The translations under genes were made by a program, and so were the position numbers. Below, piece after piece: positions 1 through 10,923 of a stretch of 64,000 nt of DNA. Under the pieces are notes generated by a model that did not search any database, was not told the origin of the DNA, and worked only from the letters and a program-made list of their open reading frames with translations. Position 1 is the stretch's first letter; the number at the start of each line of letters is the position of its first letter. The stretch is from the NCBI RefSeq assembly GCF_029407905.1, contig NC_073645.1, forward strand, positions 51,959,001-52,023,000, read 5' to 3'. The stretch is from Bubalus kerabau. Its lineage: Eukaryota > Chordata > Mammalia > Artiodactyla > Bovidae.

Positions 1-239
1 TTTTCTAAAGTGGTTGCACCATTTTCTGTTCCTGTTTCTCCACAGTCTCCCAAGAGTCAGTCTGACTGATTCAGCAGCTCTGATAGGCTCTCACTGTGGT
101 TTTAGTTTGTATTTCCTCAATGATCCGTGATGTGGAACATCTTTTCGTGTGCTGAATTGCCATCAATATGTCCTGTTTGGTGGAGTATCTGTATATCTTC
201 TGCCCACTCTTTTTGACTGCTGAGTTTTGTGTCCTAGTT
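1..239 (-). mobile_element. Old L1 fragment (3' end of ORF2 / 3' UTR), minus strand
   Basis: The plus strand reads like the complement of an L1 ORF2 3' end, with the recognisable series of a 'gtggttgcaccattt' block, an 'atgtggaacatcttttcgtgtgc' type block and a 'tatcttctgccca' block. It is more diverged than the L1 that follows and repeats part of the same consensus interval, so it is a separate older insertion. It is cut by the window edge. Confidence 0.6.
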
Positions 240-1005
240 TTAGACTCTACATATAAGTGATATCATATGATATTTGTCTTTCTCTGTCTGATGTACTTCA
301 CCTAGTATGACGATCTCTAGGTCCATCCATGTTGCTGCAAATGGCATTCTTTCTTTTTAAATCCCTGAGTAGTGTGCCCTTGTCTGTATGTACTGTATCT
401 TCCTTATTCATTCATCTGTCAGTGAACATTTACGTGGTTCCAAGTCTTGGCTGTTGTGAATAGTGCTGCTCTGAACATAGGGGTGCGTGTTTCTTTTTGA
501 ACTAGAGTTTTGTCTGGATATATGCCCAGGAGTGAGATTGCTGGGTCATGTTGTAATTCTATCTTTAGTTTTCTGGCAAACCTCCACAGTGAACCCTATA
601 GTGGGGGCCTCAACTCACATTCCTACCAGTAGGTAGAAGGGTTCCTTTCCCTCCACACCCTCTCCAGCATTTGTTACTTGTACACTTTTTGATGGTGATC
701 TTTCTAACTAGTGTGAGGTGATAGCTCGCTGTAGTTTTGATTTTAATTTATCTAATAATTAGTGATGTTGGGCATCTGCTGGTCATCTGTATGTCTTATT
801 TGGAGAAATGTCTGTTTAAGCCTTCTGCCAGTTTTTGATTGGGTTGTTTATTTTTTTGTGTTGTTGAGTTGTGGGAGCTATTTGTATGTTTTGGAAAGTA
901 AGCCCTTGACAGTCACATCATTTGCAAACATTTTCTCTCTGTTGAGTTTTGAGAGCTCTTTATACATTCTGGATGCAAGTCACTTTTTTTGATATATACT
1001 TTGAA
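240..1005 (-). mobile_element. L1 LINE, 3' part, minus strand (first half of a split element)
   Basis: Reading the complement gives the end of L1 ORF2 and the start of the 3' UTR. Landmarks on the plus strand include 'tccatccatgttgctgcaaa' (near 320), 'ccctctccagcatttgtta' (near 660) and 'gatgttgggcatct' (near 763). The element stops at 1005, where a BovB begins, and resumes at 4495 after a 10-bp target-site duplication. The plus-strand open frame at 762-992 is a shadow of this antisense LINE. Confidence 0.85.
996..1005. repeat. 10-bp target-site duplication of the outer BovB insertion
   Basis: The word ATACTTTGAA occurs at 996-1005 and again at 4485-4494, exactly flanking the plus-strand BovB. 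Removing 1006-4494 rejoins the minus-strand L1 in its normal consensus order. Confidence 0.85.
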
Positions 1006-1210
1006 AGACTAGAGATCTCTTCAAGAAAATTAGAGATATCAAGGGAATATTTCATGCAAAGATGGGCACAATAAAGGAGAGAAATGGTAGGGACCTAACA
1101 GAAGCAGAAAATAATAAGAAGAGGGTGGTAAGAATCAGACGAACTGTGCAAAAAAGGTCTTAATGACCCTGATAACTATGATGGTATGGTCACTCACCTA
1201 GAGCCAGACA
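1006..1210 (+). mobile_element. BovB LINE, plus strand, left half of a split copy
   Basis: It begins inside the BovB region between the endonuclease and reverse transcriptase ('gactagagatctcttcaag') and is therefore 5' truncated. The same sequence is found at about 35816-36020 in the longer BovB of this window. It is interrupted at 1210 by a second BovB in the opposite orientation and continues at 3711. Confidence 0.88.
1203..1210. repeat. 8-bp target-site duplication of the inner BovB insertion
   Basis: GCCAGACA at 1203-1210 is repeated at 3711-3718. The intact BovB at about 36014-36021 has one copy of this word at the matching place, so the duplication marks the entry of the minus-strand BovB. 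Confidence 0.88.
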
Positions 1211-1232
1211 GCAGTTCAGTTTAGTCACTCAT

Positions 1233-1559
1233 TCATGTCCGACTCTTTGCGACCCCATGGACTGAAGCACGCCAGGCCTCCCTGTCCATCACCAACTCCC
1301 GGAGTCCAACCAAACCCATGTCCATTATGTTGGTGATGCCATCCAACCATCTCATCCTCTGTCGTCCCCTTCTCCTCCTGCCTTCAATCTTTCCCAGCAT
1401 CAGGGTCTTTTCAAATGAGTCAGTTCTTCTCATCAGGTGGCCAAAATATTGGAGTTTCGGCTTCAGCATCAGTCCTTCCAATGAACACCCAGGACTGATC
1501 TCCTTTAGGATGGACTGGTTGGATCTCCTTGCAGTCCAAGGCACTCTCAAGAGTCTTCT
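1233..1559 (-). pseudogene. BovB C-terminal segment after one nonsense codon
   Basis: This is in the same frame as the 507-codon segment and separated from it only by the TAG at 1560-1562. It carries the conserved BovB tail: [17 protein letters not shown], a YFGHLM block, an [16 protein letters not shown] block and the ending HGVAKSRT. Apart from that stop, about 1.85 kb of the element is readable. Confidence 0.75.
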
Positions 1560-3083
1560 CTAACACCGCAGTTCAAAAGCATCAATTCTTTGCTGCTCAG
1601 CTTTCTTTATAGTCCAACTCTCACATCCATACATGACCACTGGAAAAACCATAGCCTTAACTAGACGGACCTTTGTTGGCAAAGTAATGTCTCTACTTTT
1701 TAATATGCTGTCTAGGTTGGTCATAACTTCCCTTCCAAGGAGCAAGCTTCTTTTAATTTCATGGCTGAAATCACCATCTGCAGTGATTTTAGAGCCCCCC
1801 AAAATAAAATCTGTCACTGTTTCCACTGTTTCCCCATCTATTTGCCATGAAGTGATGGGACCGGATGCCATGATCTTCATTTTCTGAATATTGAGTTTTA
1901 AGCCAACTTTTTCACTCTCCTCTTTCACTTTCATCAAGAGGCTCTTTAGTTCCTCTTCACTTTCTGCCATAAGGGTGGTGTCATCTGCATATCTGAGGTT
2001 ATTGATGTTTCTCCTGGCCATCTTGATTCCAGCTGGTGCTTCCTCTAGCCCAGCGTTTCTCATGATGTATTCTGCATATAAGTTAAATAAGCAGGGTGAC
2101 AATATACAGCCTTGACATACTCCTTTTCCTATTTGGAACCAGTCTGTTGTTCCATGTCCAGTTCTAACTGTTGCTTCCTGACCTGCATATAGGTTTCTCA
2201 AGAGGCAAGTCAGGTGGTCTGGTATTCCCATCTCTTGAAGAATTTTCCACAGTTTATTGTGATCCACACAGCCAAAGGCTTTGGCATAGTCAATAAAGCA
2301 GAAATAGATGTTTTTCTGGAACTCTCTTGTTTTTTCGATGATCCAGCGGATGTTGGCAATTTGATCTCTGGTTCCTCTGCCTTTTCTAAAATCAGCTTGA
2401 ACATCTGGAAGTTCACGGTTCACATATTGCTGGATCCTGCCTTGGAGAATTTTGAGCATTACTTTACTAGCGTGTGAGATGAGTGCAATTGTGTGGTAGT
2501 TTGAGCATTCTTTGGCATTGCCTTTCTTTGGGATTGGAATGAAAACTGACCTTTTCCAGTCCTGTGACCACTGCTGAGTTTTCCAAATTTGCTGGCATAT
2601 TGAGTGCAGCACTTTCACAGCATCATCTTTTAGGACTTGAAATAGCTCAAATGGAATTCCATTGCTTCCACTACTTTTGTTAGTAGTGATGCTTCCTAAG
2701 GCCCACCTGACTTCACATTCCAGGATGTCCGGCTCTGGATGAGTGGGAGTGATCACACCTTCGTGATTATCTGGGTCGTGAAGATATTTTTTGTACAGTT
2801 CTTCTCTGTATTCTGGCCACCTCTTCTTAATATCTTCTGCTTCTATTAGGTCCCTACCATTTCTGTCCTTCATCGAGCCCATCTTTGCATGAACTGTTCC
2901 CTTGGTATCCTTAATTTTCTTGAAGAGATCTCTAGTCTTTCCCATTCTGTTGATTTCCTCTATTTCTTTGCATTGATCACTGAGGAAGGCTTTCTTATCT
3001 CTCCTTGCTATTCTTTGGAACTCTGCATTCAGACGGTAATATCTTTCCTTTTCTCCTTTGCTTTTCACTTCTCTTCTTTTCAC
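1560..3083 (-). pseudogene. BovB reverse transcriptase, 507-codon open segment
   Basis: This is the RT part of the single BovB polyprotein, which normally nicks target DNA and copies its own RNA into the site. The open segment begins in the linker (a KRREVKSKGEKER block near residue 2) and carries an RT finger motif RKGRGTRDQI (about 233-242), motif A FIDYAKAF (263-270), motif B QGCILSP (324-330) and the YADD box (365-368). The catalytic aspartates D265, D367 and D368 are present. Two changes from the other BovB copy here are seen: the residue after motif A is Gly instead of Asp (271), and the Arg of the usual RQGC is Cys (323). The frame ends at a TAG at 1560-1562 where family members have Trp. 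The endonuclease part (3084-3710) is not open in one frame. It is dead as a gene, but unusually well kept. Confidence 0.88.
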
Positions 3084-3710
3084 AGCTATTTGTAAGGCCT
3101 CCTCAGACAGCTGTTTTGCTTTTTTGCGTTTCTTTTTCTTGGAGATGGTCTTGCTCCCTGCCTCCTGTACAATGTCACGAACCTCTATCCATAGTTCGTC
3201 AGATCTAGTCCCTTAAATCTATTTTTCACTTCCACTGTATAGTCATAAGGGATTTGATTTAGGTCATACCTGAATGGTCTAATGGTTTTCCCTACTTTCT
3301 TCCATTTCAGTCTGAATTTGGCAATAAGGAGTTCATGATTTGAGCCACAGTCTGCTCCCTGTCTTGTTTTTGCTGACTGTATAGAGCTTCTCCATCTTTG
3401 GCTGCAAAAGATATAATCAATCTGATTTTGGTGTTGACCATCTGGTGATATCCATGTGTAGAGTCTTCTCTTGTGTTGTTGGAAGAGGGTGTTTGCTATG
3501 ACCAGTGCGTTCTCTTGGCAGAACTCTGTTAGCCTTTGCCCTGCTTCATTCCGTATTCCAAGGCCAAATTTGCCTGTTACTCCAGGTGTTTCTTGACTTC
3601 CTACTGTTGCATTCCAGTCCCCTATAATTAAAAGGACATCTTTTTTGGGTGTTAGTTCTAAAAGGTCATGTAGGTCTTCATAGAACTGTTAAACTTCATC
3701 TTCTTCCAGG

Positions 3711-4484
3711 GCCAGACATCCTGGAGTGTGAAGTCAAGTGGGCCTTAGAAAGCATCACTATGAAAAAAGCTAATGAAATTCCAGCTGATCTATTTCAAAT
3801 CCTAAAAGATGATGTTGTTGAAGTGCTGCACTCAATATGCCAACAAATTTGGAAATCTGGTCCCATCACTGCAAATAGATGGAGAAACAATGGAAACAGT
3901 GACAGACTTGATTTTCTTGGGCTCCAAAACCACTGTGGACTGTGACTGCAGTCATGAAATTAAAAGATTCTTGTCCTTGGCAGAGAAGCTATGAGAAACC
4001 TGGATAGCATATTAAGAAGCAGAGATATTACTTCTCTGACAAAAGTTCATATAGTCAAAGCTATGGTCTTTCTGGTAGTCATGTATGGATTTGAGAGTTG
4101 GACCATAAGGAAGGCTGAGGGTTGGAGAATTGATGCTTTTGAACTGTGGTGCTGGAGAAGATTCTTGAGAGTGCCTTGGACAGCAAGGAGATCAAACCAA
4201 TCAATCCTAAAGGAAATCAACCCTGAATATTCATTGGATGAATGATGCTGAAGTTATAATCCTTTGGCCACCTGATGTGAAGAGCCATCTCATTGAAAAA
4301 GACTCCAATTTTGGGGAAGATTGAGAGAAGGAGGAGAGGGGGGCAGCAGAAGATGAGATGGCTGGATGGCATCATCAACTCAATGGACATGAGTTTGAAC
4401 AAACTCTGGGAAATAGTGAAGGACAGGGAAGCCTGGTGTGCTGCAGTCCATGGGTCACAATGTTGAACAACTGAAGAGCAGCAA
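3711..4484 (+). mobile_element. BovB LINE, plus strand, right half of the split copy, with internal deletion
   Basis: It resumes at 'gccagacatcctggagtgtg' and ends at the BovB 3' terminus near 4484. At about 3854-3857 the sequence jumps from the 'caaatttgg' block to 'tctggtcccatcac'. Compared with the longer copy this removes roughly 730 bp, covering the core RT motifs (finger, A, B and YADD). Short open frames at 3649-3945 and 3991-4245 are pieces of the same decayed protein. Confidence 0.88.
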
Positions 4485-4494
4485 ATACTTTGAA

Positions 4495-4990
4495 GTGTTT
4501 TCTCCAAGCTGTGCTTTGCCTTTTCATTTCCTTAACAGGGTCCATTGAATAGCAGAAGCTTTAAATTTTGATGCGGTCCCATTTATTGATTTATTATTTT
4601 ATAGATGTGCTTATAGATGCTTTATAGATGTCTTATATCTAAGACATCTTTGTCTAACTCAAGGCCACTAAGATTTTATCTTATATTTCTTTGGAAGTGT
4701 TGTAATTTTGGGTTTTATACCTCTCTTTTACCCAATTTAAATTAATTTCTGTATATAGTTTGCATTATGAATTGAAGTTCTTTTTACTTTTTGTACTTGG
4801 CTACCCAGTTGTTCTAGAACCGTTTTTAAAAAGACTGCCTTTCTCTCCTTATTTGCATTTGTATCTTTGTCAAGATTTAGTTGTGTTGTCCATGTATCTA
4901 TAGAGTCTATTTTGTTCAGTTGATCTAATTGTCTATCTTTATACCAACTTTGCACTATTTTAATTATTATAACTTTTTCATGGGTTGAGA
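4495..4990 (-). mobile_element. L1 LINE, minus strand, second half of the split element
   Basis: It continues the L1 of 240-1005 upstream into ORF2. On the minus strand, 4737-4955 reads a degraded ORF2 stretch (…WYKDRQLDQLNKID…) that aligns with the better kept [16 protein letters not shown] block at about 43470-43520. Its boundary with the following SINE lies near 4990. Confidence 0.8.
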
Positions 4991-5000
4991 TCAGGTAAGC

Positions 5001-5208
5001 TGAAGTGAAGTTTAGTTACTCAGTCGTGTCTGACTCTTTTTGACTCCATGGATTGTAGCCAGGCTCCTCCATCCATGGAATTTTCCAGGCAAGAATACTG
5101 GAGTGGGTTGCCATTTCCTTCTCCAGGGGATCTTTCCAACCCAGGGATCGAACCTGGGTCTCCTGCATTGTAGGCAGACGCTTTACTGTCTGAGCTGCCA
5201 GGGAAGCC
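5001..5208 (-). mobile_element. Bov-tA SINE, minus strand
   Basis: Full-length tRNA-like SINE read in reverse. The BovB-derived tail is at the left ('cagtcgtgtctgactcttt') and the tRNA-like head with a B-box-like 'gggatcgaacctgggtc' is at the right, ending in 'gccagggaagcc'. A short TCAGGT word flanks it (4991-4996 and 5215-5220) and may be the target-site duplication. Confidence 0.9.
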
Positions 5209-5954
5209 TGAGTCTCAGGTGGCCTGAGTCTGATGTTTCACAAAGCATTTTTGTCATGAGCATCAATTCAGTGGACTTCTCTTCCTAGTCCCCAGGATAT
5301 GACTGTCACCCTTTCAGGCTTCAGAATTTCATCCTGAGCCACATGTCAAACTGTTTCCCGTTTCCCTTAAGGAGAGAGAACCTGACTCAGGCTCAGCTTG
5401 GGAACACGAGGCCACAGGCTGTAAGCGTTCGTCCCTCTGCAGCGGGTCGTGAAGTGCGGGGCTGGGTTACCGTGGCTCTCTGTTAGGTCGGTCCTCAGTC
5501 ATGGATTTTCAGCTGGAACCTGTGTATCCCAAGAGGGTCTGGAGAAACTTTCAGGGTCATAAGATGGACTCTAAGCTGGGACCCCTGCTTCGTCCCCTTC
5601 TCCGCTTTACCCGCTGCAGCCCAGAGCATGGAAGAATGTTTATGTGACGTTTGGCTTCAGTGTGTTTGGGACCCAGGGATTCAGGCTTCTCAGGCCTGGC
5701 TGTGAGGGCCGTGGATCTTCCCTTCACCCGGCATGGGCCCTCGGGCCTCCTGGAGTGCAGGTCCGGGGTGCTGTGGGCAGCTGATCGCCCAGCCCTGGGG
5801 CCCGGGCAGCCTGGCTCTGCTGGAGACCACGTGTGGGCTGCTTGGGGCTGAGTGGCAGGCCTTCTGAGGTGCTGCTTTGCCCTTTCTGATGTCAGGGACC
5901 GGAAGGGGACTGGTCAGTGGACACCATTGCCACTTCTTTCTTTCGGCCCAACCA
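5209..5954. other. Single-copy non-coding stretch
   Basis: Moderately GC-rich. Open frames here (for example 5690-5998 minus) lack any recognisable domain. I see no gene or repeat. Confidence 0.5.
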
Positions 5955-6049
5955 CTAGGCATGCGGGGTCTCAATGCCCTGACGGCGACAGAACCCACAC
6001 CGCTGTGCTGGAAGCGCAGAGTCTCAACTGCTGGGCCACCAGGGAAGCC
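5955..6049 (-). mobile_element. tRNA-derived ruminant SINE fragment (CHR/ART2-like), minus strand
   Basis: The plus strand shows the reversed head of a cetartiodactyl SINE: 'ctaggcatgcggggtct', then 'gcgcagagtctcaactgctgggccaccagggaagccc'-type ending, compared here by eye with the fuller copy at 58590-58926. It lacks the BovB tail of Bov-tA. Confidence 0.65.
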
Positions 6050-6829
6050 CTGCAGGGCTGCTTCTTACTGTGCCCTTCACATCCTCTTTTGAAAAGCACT
6101 GGGTCAGTAATTAGTGATAAAATTAGTGTCCCGCGCCATGCCCGTGTCCTCGCTCTGTCACCAGAATGCCCCCCTGTGGGGTGGGGTCCCGGGCTCCTGC
6201 TGGGATGCACATTCTGGCCTCCACAGCCTGGGTTCTTTGCACTAAATGCTTCCTAGGTGCCATGGCAGAAGCAAATTTCTTTTTCATTTGTGTGTTTTCA
6301 CGGTTACTTAAAGCAGACTAAGAAATCATTTCAATATATCGACTCAGATAGCTTTCACATTAATAGTTTAAAAATCAGAATGAATATAATTTGGTTCAAG
6401 AAGGCTTTTTTTTTTTTTTTTTTTGAGTGTCTTGGGAGTGGCGACACGCGGGTGTGTCCGTCTTGGGCTGATGGGTCAACCGCTGTGTACCAGGCTGACC
6501 TGCGAGGGCACCAACATGGCAGAATGTCTGTCTGTGCTCGATTCCAGAGGGCCGCGGACACGGCTGAGGCCGACAGGGCACCTCCGTGGAGCTGAGAGAT
6601 GAAGTCCCCAGCTGGCTGCTCTCCCTTCTGGGTGCTATGACCGTGGACGCTTGGGTGTCCTTCGTTCATGATGGTGGGGGAAGCGTGTGGGGGGTGAAGG
6701 GACTGTTGGGGGCTCTGAGGCTACTGGAGGAGAGGAGGAGGGAAGCATGGGGTAGGGGGCGGCCAGGGCTGTGGGTTCCGGCGTGACCTGTCTGGCGGCT
6801 CCTCCCAGGAGGGTCCTCCCACGGAAATA
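6050..6829. other. Single-copy non-coding stretch with a 19-base T run
   Basis: An unbroken T run lies at 6406-6424 and could be the remnant tail of an old minus-strand retroposon whose body I cannot recognise. No gene is supported. Confidence 0.45.
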
Positions 6830-7015
6830 ACAGCAACACTCCCTGGGCTCCGAGCATCCATCACCTCGTCTGCGCCTCCCAGCACCCCCAGAGGTGGGTG
6901 TCCCACCGTCCCCATTTTGGGATAAAGAGACGAGGAGTCACAGGGTTACTGACGAGCCCACATCCCAGGGCCGGCCTGCGGCCGGGGAGCTCCAGGCCTG
7001 GGCTCTGGCTGTCAC
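6830..7015 (-). mobile_element. MIR SINE, minus strand (diverged)
   Basis: The plus strand follows the reverse MIR order: a 'gtccccattttgggataaagagacgaggagtcacagggtt' type block, then 'gcccacatcc' and a 'caggcctgggctctgg' block. Divergence is high, so the ends are approximate. Confidence 0.5.
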
Positions 7016-9290
7016 TGCCGCTGTCCACAGAGCTGGGGCAGGCTTGGGCGGACATTCCCCTTGTTAAAAATCAGGAAACCAAGAAAACTGGTGTGTTTTT
7101 TCGAGCAAAATGATAGAAAACGCTTCCAATTTACGCATGAAAAGAGGCATAATTTTGTTACAGGATAAGCCGAGACAACGTGTGCTCGAAGCTTTTCTTA
7201 GAGCCCGAAGTGTCTCATTTCTTAGTCAAAATGTGTTTTCCATTCATCTTGTGATGTGATAGTGTTATTAGCTCCCTTTAACTTCTCTCGCACGTGTCCT
7301 TTTAAAAATGTCTCACTTTTATTCAGAGCAAAGTGGGGTGGACACTCTGTTTCCAGAAGCCAGTCCCCTCCGATAAAAAGCCCGCACTTGGGAGAGAGGC
7401 AGTTGGCGACACCTGGGTAATTACAGTCTGAAGCAGAGAGAACCGATTTTCCTGCCGAAAGGGATAATTGAAATGTTTGGTTTTTACCTTGAGCCTTCAC
7501 GGCAGGGCTCTGATGTTATTGCCCTTTCGATGAGGTTCCCGCTGTCCTTGGTAAGGATTAGAAGAGTGTCTTTTGCAAGGGTGCTTGCCTTTTGGATCTC
7601 CTGTGTGTTGGAATAAACTCTAGTTTCTGTGTGTTCATGGGACTTTTACATCAGAGCCCATGTGGGTGAGCAGTGAACTTCTGCTATAGAATATTTAAGA
7701 TGTCAGCTTTGGGAGGCTGCTGAGTACAGTACAGAAACAGTTTCTCGAGGTTCACTTTAAATAAATGCTGCTATCAAGATCTAGTGGGGTCCTGGTTAAA
7801 TTAATTAAAGCTACGGGATCAAGACTCAATGTGACAAAATTCCTGTTTTCTCATCGTCTCTGTTCCATATTGGCGTGGAGAGATGCCAGTTAGAGCAACA
7901 AGGAGTGGAGGGATTTGTGTCTGTTAAAATTAAGATTGTGTAGAACTGGACGAAACATCTGTTAGACTGTGATTAGCCAAATTCCCCAAACTTCATTTGG
8001 ACTGGCGCTGAAAGGACACGTTTGCCAAATAATGAGCAAGACAGATGCCCCAATTACATGATCATATTTGCAAGAACAGTTTACTTAAGTCAGAGCATCA
8101 TTAGACACAATGAAAGTGAAGTGACACGTTGCCCCATTTATCACCTTCGGAAGCAGCCAAGTGTTTCTGGTTTGACTGTGCTCTCTCATTGCTCATCACC
8201 CTTTTAAGGACGGTCTCCCAGTAACTGCAGGTCTGACCTGTAACATGAATTAAATGCCTGAAAGCACCGCAGGTGTCCATGACGTTTAAACTAGTAGGAT
8301 CGATGCCCAAGTCCTCTGACACATGCCAAGAGGCCCAGCAGCTCACGTTGCCAGGATTTTAACTCAAAACTATGAGGGTGTGCTGTGGTCCGCGTGCCCA
8401 GGTCTTCCTCCACGGCGATGGTGACGCTCGCTGTGGGACTCAGGGAGGAACTTTTTAAAGTGGGTACATGGATCCGATGCCCTTTTTCTCAGCTCCACCC
8501 TCTGTGGGCAGGGGAGTGGGCTCCTGGCCTGGCTCCAGCACCAGAGACAGAGCCCTGGGGCCGCTCTTGGGGGTCCAGGGAGCCTGGGCCCCTGTGTCTG
8601 AAGGGCCTGATGATGAATCCCTGCCTGGACACTTATCCTGGGCCCGCAGCCGGCTAGGTGCTCTGTGAAGATCGCCTGCTGTGTTCACAGCATCCCCAGT
8701 TGGCAGCATCACGGGGGGCTTCGGCCTGAGCACAGTGCCCGGGGTTGGGCTTTTGTTGGGAAGGTGTGAGAGCAGAGATCACTTGGGCTCAGGTATTTCG
8801 CCTTGTTCTCTCTCCTTGCCTGCCCTCAGGAGCTTTCCCTGAACCCCAAGCAAAGGCATCTGAGGGCAGTGATCTGTGGCGGGCAGGGATGCAGGGTGCG
8901 TGGATGCTGGCGGGTCCTGGGCTGGTCCTGGAAGGGGAACCGCTGCTTTCCCTCTTCAGCCCCTGGGGCGGCCTCCCCGTGAACCAGCCTTGTCAGAAGG
9001 CAACGTCTGCAGCGATCGGATGCTCCGATTCAGACTTCGAATCCGACTCCTCGTGCTGAAGAAGGGGGAGGCAAGAAGGATGCGAAACTGACCTGGGGGT
9101 CTGAACAAACTTCTATCACAACAAAACATTCCCGTGGTCTTCCCTGTGCCCAGCAAGTAGAGCGCCAAGCATTCCTGTGGTTTGATTGGAACATTATGGC
9201 TAATATTACATAGTAAATTCAAGAGAAGTCACTGGTCTTGTGCCTCAATGAATGGTTTTTAAAATTGTGTTGTCTTATGATTATAAATGT
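7016..9290. other. Single-copy non-coding stretch, partly AT-rich and CNE-like
   Basis: 7060-8350 is low in repeats and AT-rich, with words such as 'ttaattaaagct' near 7800. From 8390 the DNA turns GC-rich. Open frames of 60-104 codons have no recognisable motif. No exon is supported. Confidence 0.4.
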
Positions 9291-9301
9291 AAAATACGCT
9301 T

Positions 9302-9514
9302 AGAGTGTGTAAGTCGCTCCGTCATGTCCAACCCTTTGCGACACCGTGGTCTGTAGCTCGCCCGGCTCCTCTGTCCGTAAGATTCTCCAGGCAAGAATAC
9401 TGGAGTGGGTAGCCATTCCCCTCTCTGGGGTGGGGTCTTCCCAACCCAGGGATTGAACCTGGGTTTCCTGCATTGCAGGAAGATTCTTTACTGTTTGAGG
9501 CACCAGGGAAACCC
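9302..9514 (-). mobile_element. Bov-tA SINE, minus strand, with target-site duplication
   Basis: A full reversed Bov-tA lies between AAAATACGCTT (9291-9301) and AAAATATGCTT (9515-9525), an 11-bp duplication with one mismatch. The B-box region reads 'gggattgaacctgggtt'. Confidence 0.94.
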
Positions 9515-9525
9515 AAAATATGCTT

Positions 9526-10693
9526 GCTGTGGGAAATAGAACTTAGAATTTAAAAAATAGAGTAAAAGGTAGCAAATACTTGTGAAACCCTCCTTGTACC
9601 TGGCTCTCTGCCCCTAGAGACAGCTCTGCTGGTTATTTATCTTGATTTTACTTCAAATAAATACAATGTATGTTATTGTGAGAGAATCCTCCTGCGGGCC
9701 CTGCTTAGATCCGTCGCTGTCGGAGCGGGTCGGACCTTGCAGGCCTCCTGTGGCCCCACCGCTGGGGACTGGGGCTTGCTCAGGGTCACAGTGTTCGCTG
9801 GTGCAACGGGGCCCACAGGCCGCCTCACCCCCAGGTGGTCTCCCTCCGTCGTCCTGACACACGAGGCTCGTCCGAGCCCCCTCTCTCTGCCTCTGGTCCC
9901 AGAAAAGCTGGCGGGAGGAGGGAGCCTGCCACTTCATGTCACTTGCCCTAAATAAGAATGCTGCATCCAGTGGACGGAGGGATGTCCCAGCCGTGGCCAC
10001 ACCGCTGCTCCCTGCACCTGCCCGCCTTGCCCAGGCGTGGGACCACTGGCTGCAGAGGCAGGACAGCTAGCCTCCAGAACCTCTCTTTCCACGTGCCAGC
10101 CTGCCTACGATTACTGACCTCCTTTGGGGGAGGTTTCTTCTTGGCTAATACCCCTTGTTATTTGACCTCAGGTGAAGCGGGATGGCAGGGAACAGTTGGC
10201 AACCACATGGGGTGTTCATAGAGCACTTAATATTTTCCAAAGCATATTCTATCATGTCTCAGAAAGGCAAAACGCTGTCTGGGTCAAAGTGGGCTGGGGA
10301 GAGGAGTTGTGCCTGGGGAAAATCGGGAAGGCTTCCTGGAAGAGGCACTCTGGGATTGGTCTTGCGGGCAGTCTTTACCCTTCTCTAGAGTGATGGGGAT
10401 CATGGCTTTTCCTTCCCTCTGAGATATAAGAGTTAGATTAATGCTCAAGTTTTTTTTTTTTTCCAGAACATATTTGTTTTTAAAACTATTTCAGGAAGTG
10501 TGTTTTAATTAAAGATATTTGAGAACTTTTCAGAAAAAGAGAATTAAGGTAGGTTCATTTCGAGCTTGCTCAGCTAAATCCTGGTTTCATGTCCTGTTTC
10601 CAGGAAATTCTTAAGATCATGTCTTGGTTTCACTTGGTGGCTTCAGAACATCAGTGTTCCAGGGAGTGAAGTCGTGGGCTGCATTCAGAAGTG
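9526..10693. other. Single-copy non-coding stretch
   Basis: Mixed composition with a T run at 10450-10462. Open frames such as 9653-10000 minus have no recognisable domain. Nothing further is seen. Confidence 0.45.
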
Positions 10694-10923
10694 ATTGCGT
10701 GCATGCGTGCTAAGTCCCTTCAGTCATGTCTGACTCTTGGCGACCCCATGGACTATAGCCCACCAGGCTCCCCTGTCCCTGGGATTCTCCAGACAAGAAT
10801 ACAGGAGTGGGTTGCCATGCCCTCCTCCAGGGGATCCTCCCTACCCAGGGATGGAACCTGCGTCTCTTACGTCTCCTGCGTCAGCAGGCAGGTTCTTTAC
10901 CATTTGCAGCACCTGGGAAGCCC
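10694..10923 (-). mobile_element. Bov-tA SINE, minus strand
   Basis: Reversed Bov-tA with tail 'cagtcatgtctgactcttgg' at the left and head ending 'cacctgggaagccc' at the right. The head contains a local 'cgtctcttacgtctcctgcg' double, one unit of small internal expansion. Confidence 0.9.

Larger units (their letters stand above)
1211..3710 (-). mobile_element. BovB (RTE) LINE, 2.5 kb, minus strand, 5' truncated
   Basis: The left end has the BovB 3' terminus ('gcagttcagtttagtcactc' then 'gactctttgcgacccc'). The right end stops inside the endonuclease domain, opposite about 35040-35100 of the longer copy. It sits inside the plus-strand BovB with an 8-bp target-site duplication, so it is the youngest insertion of this stack. 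Most of the reverse transcriptase region is still open. Confidence 0.95.

Noticed and set aside
762..992. 76-codon plus frame
   Set aside because: It is the antisense shadow of a minus-strand L1.
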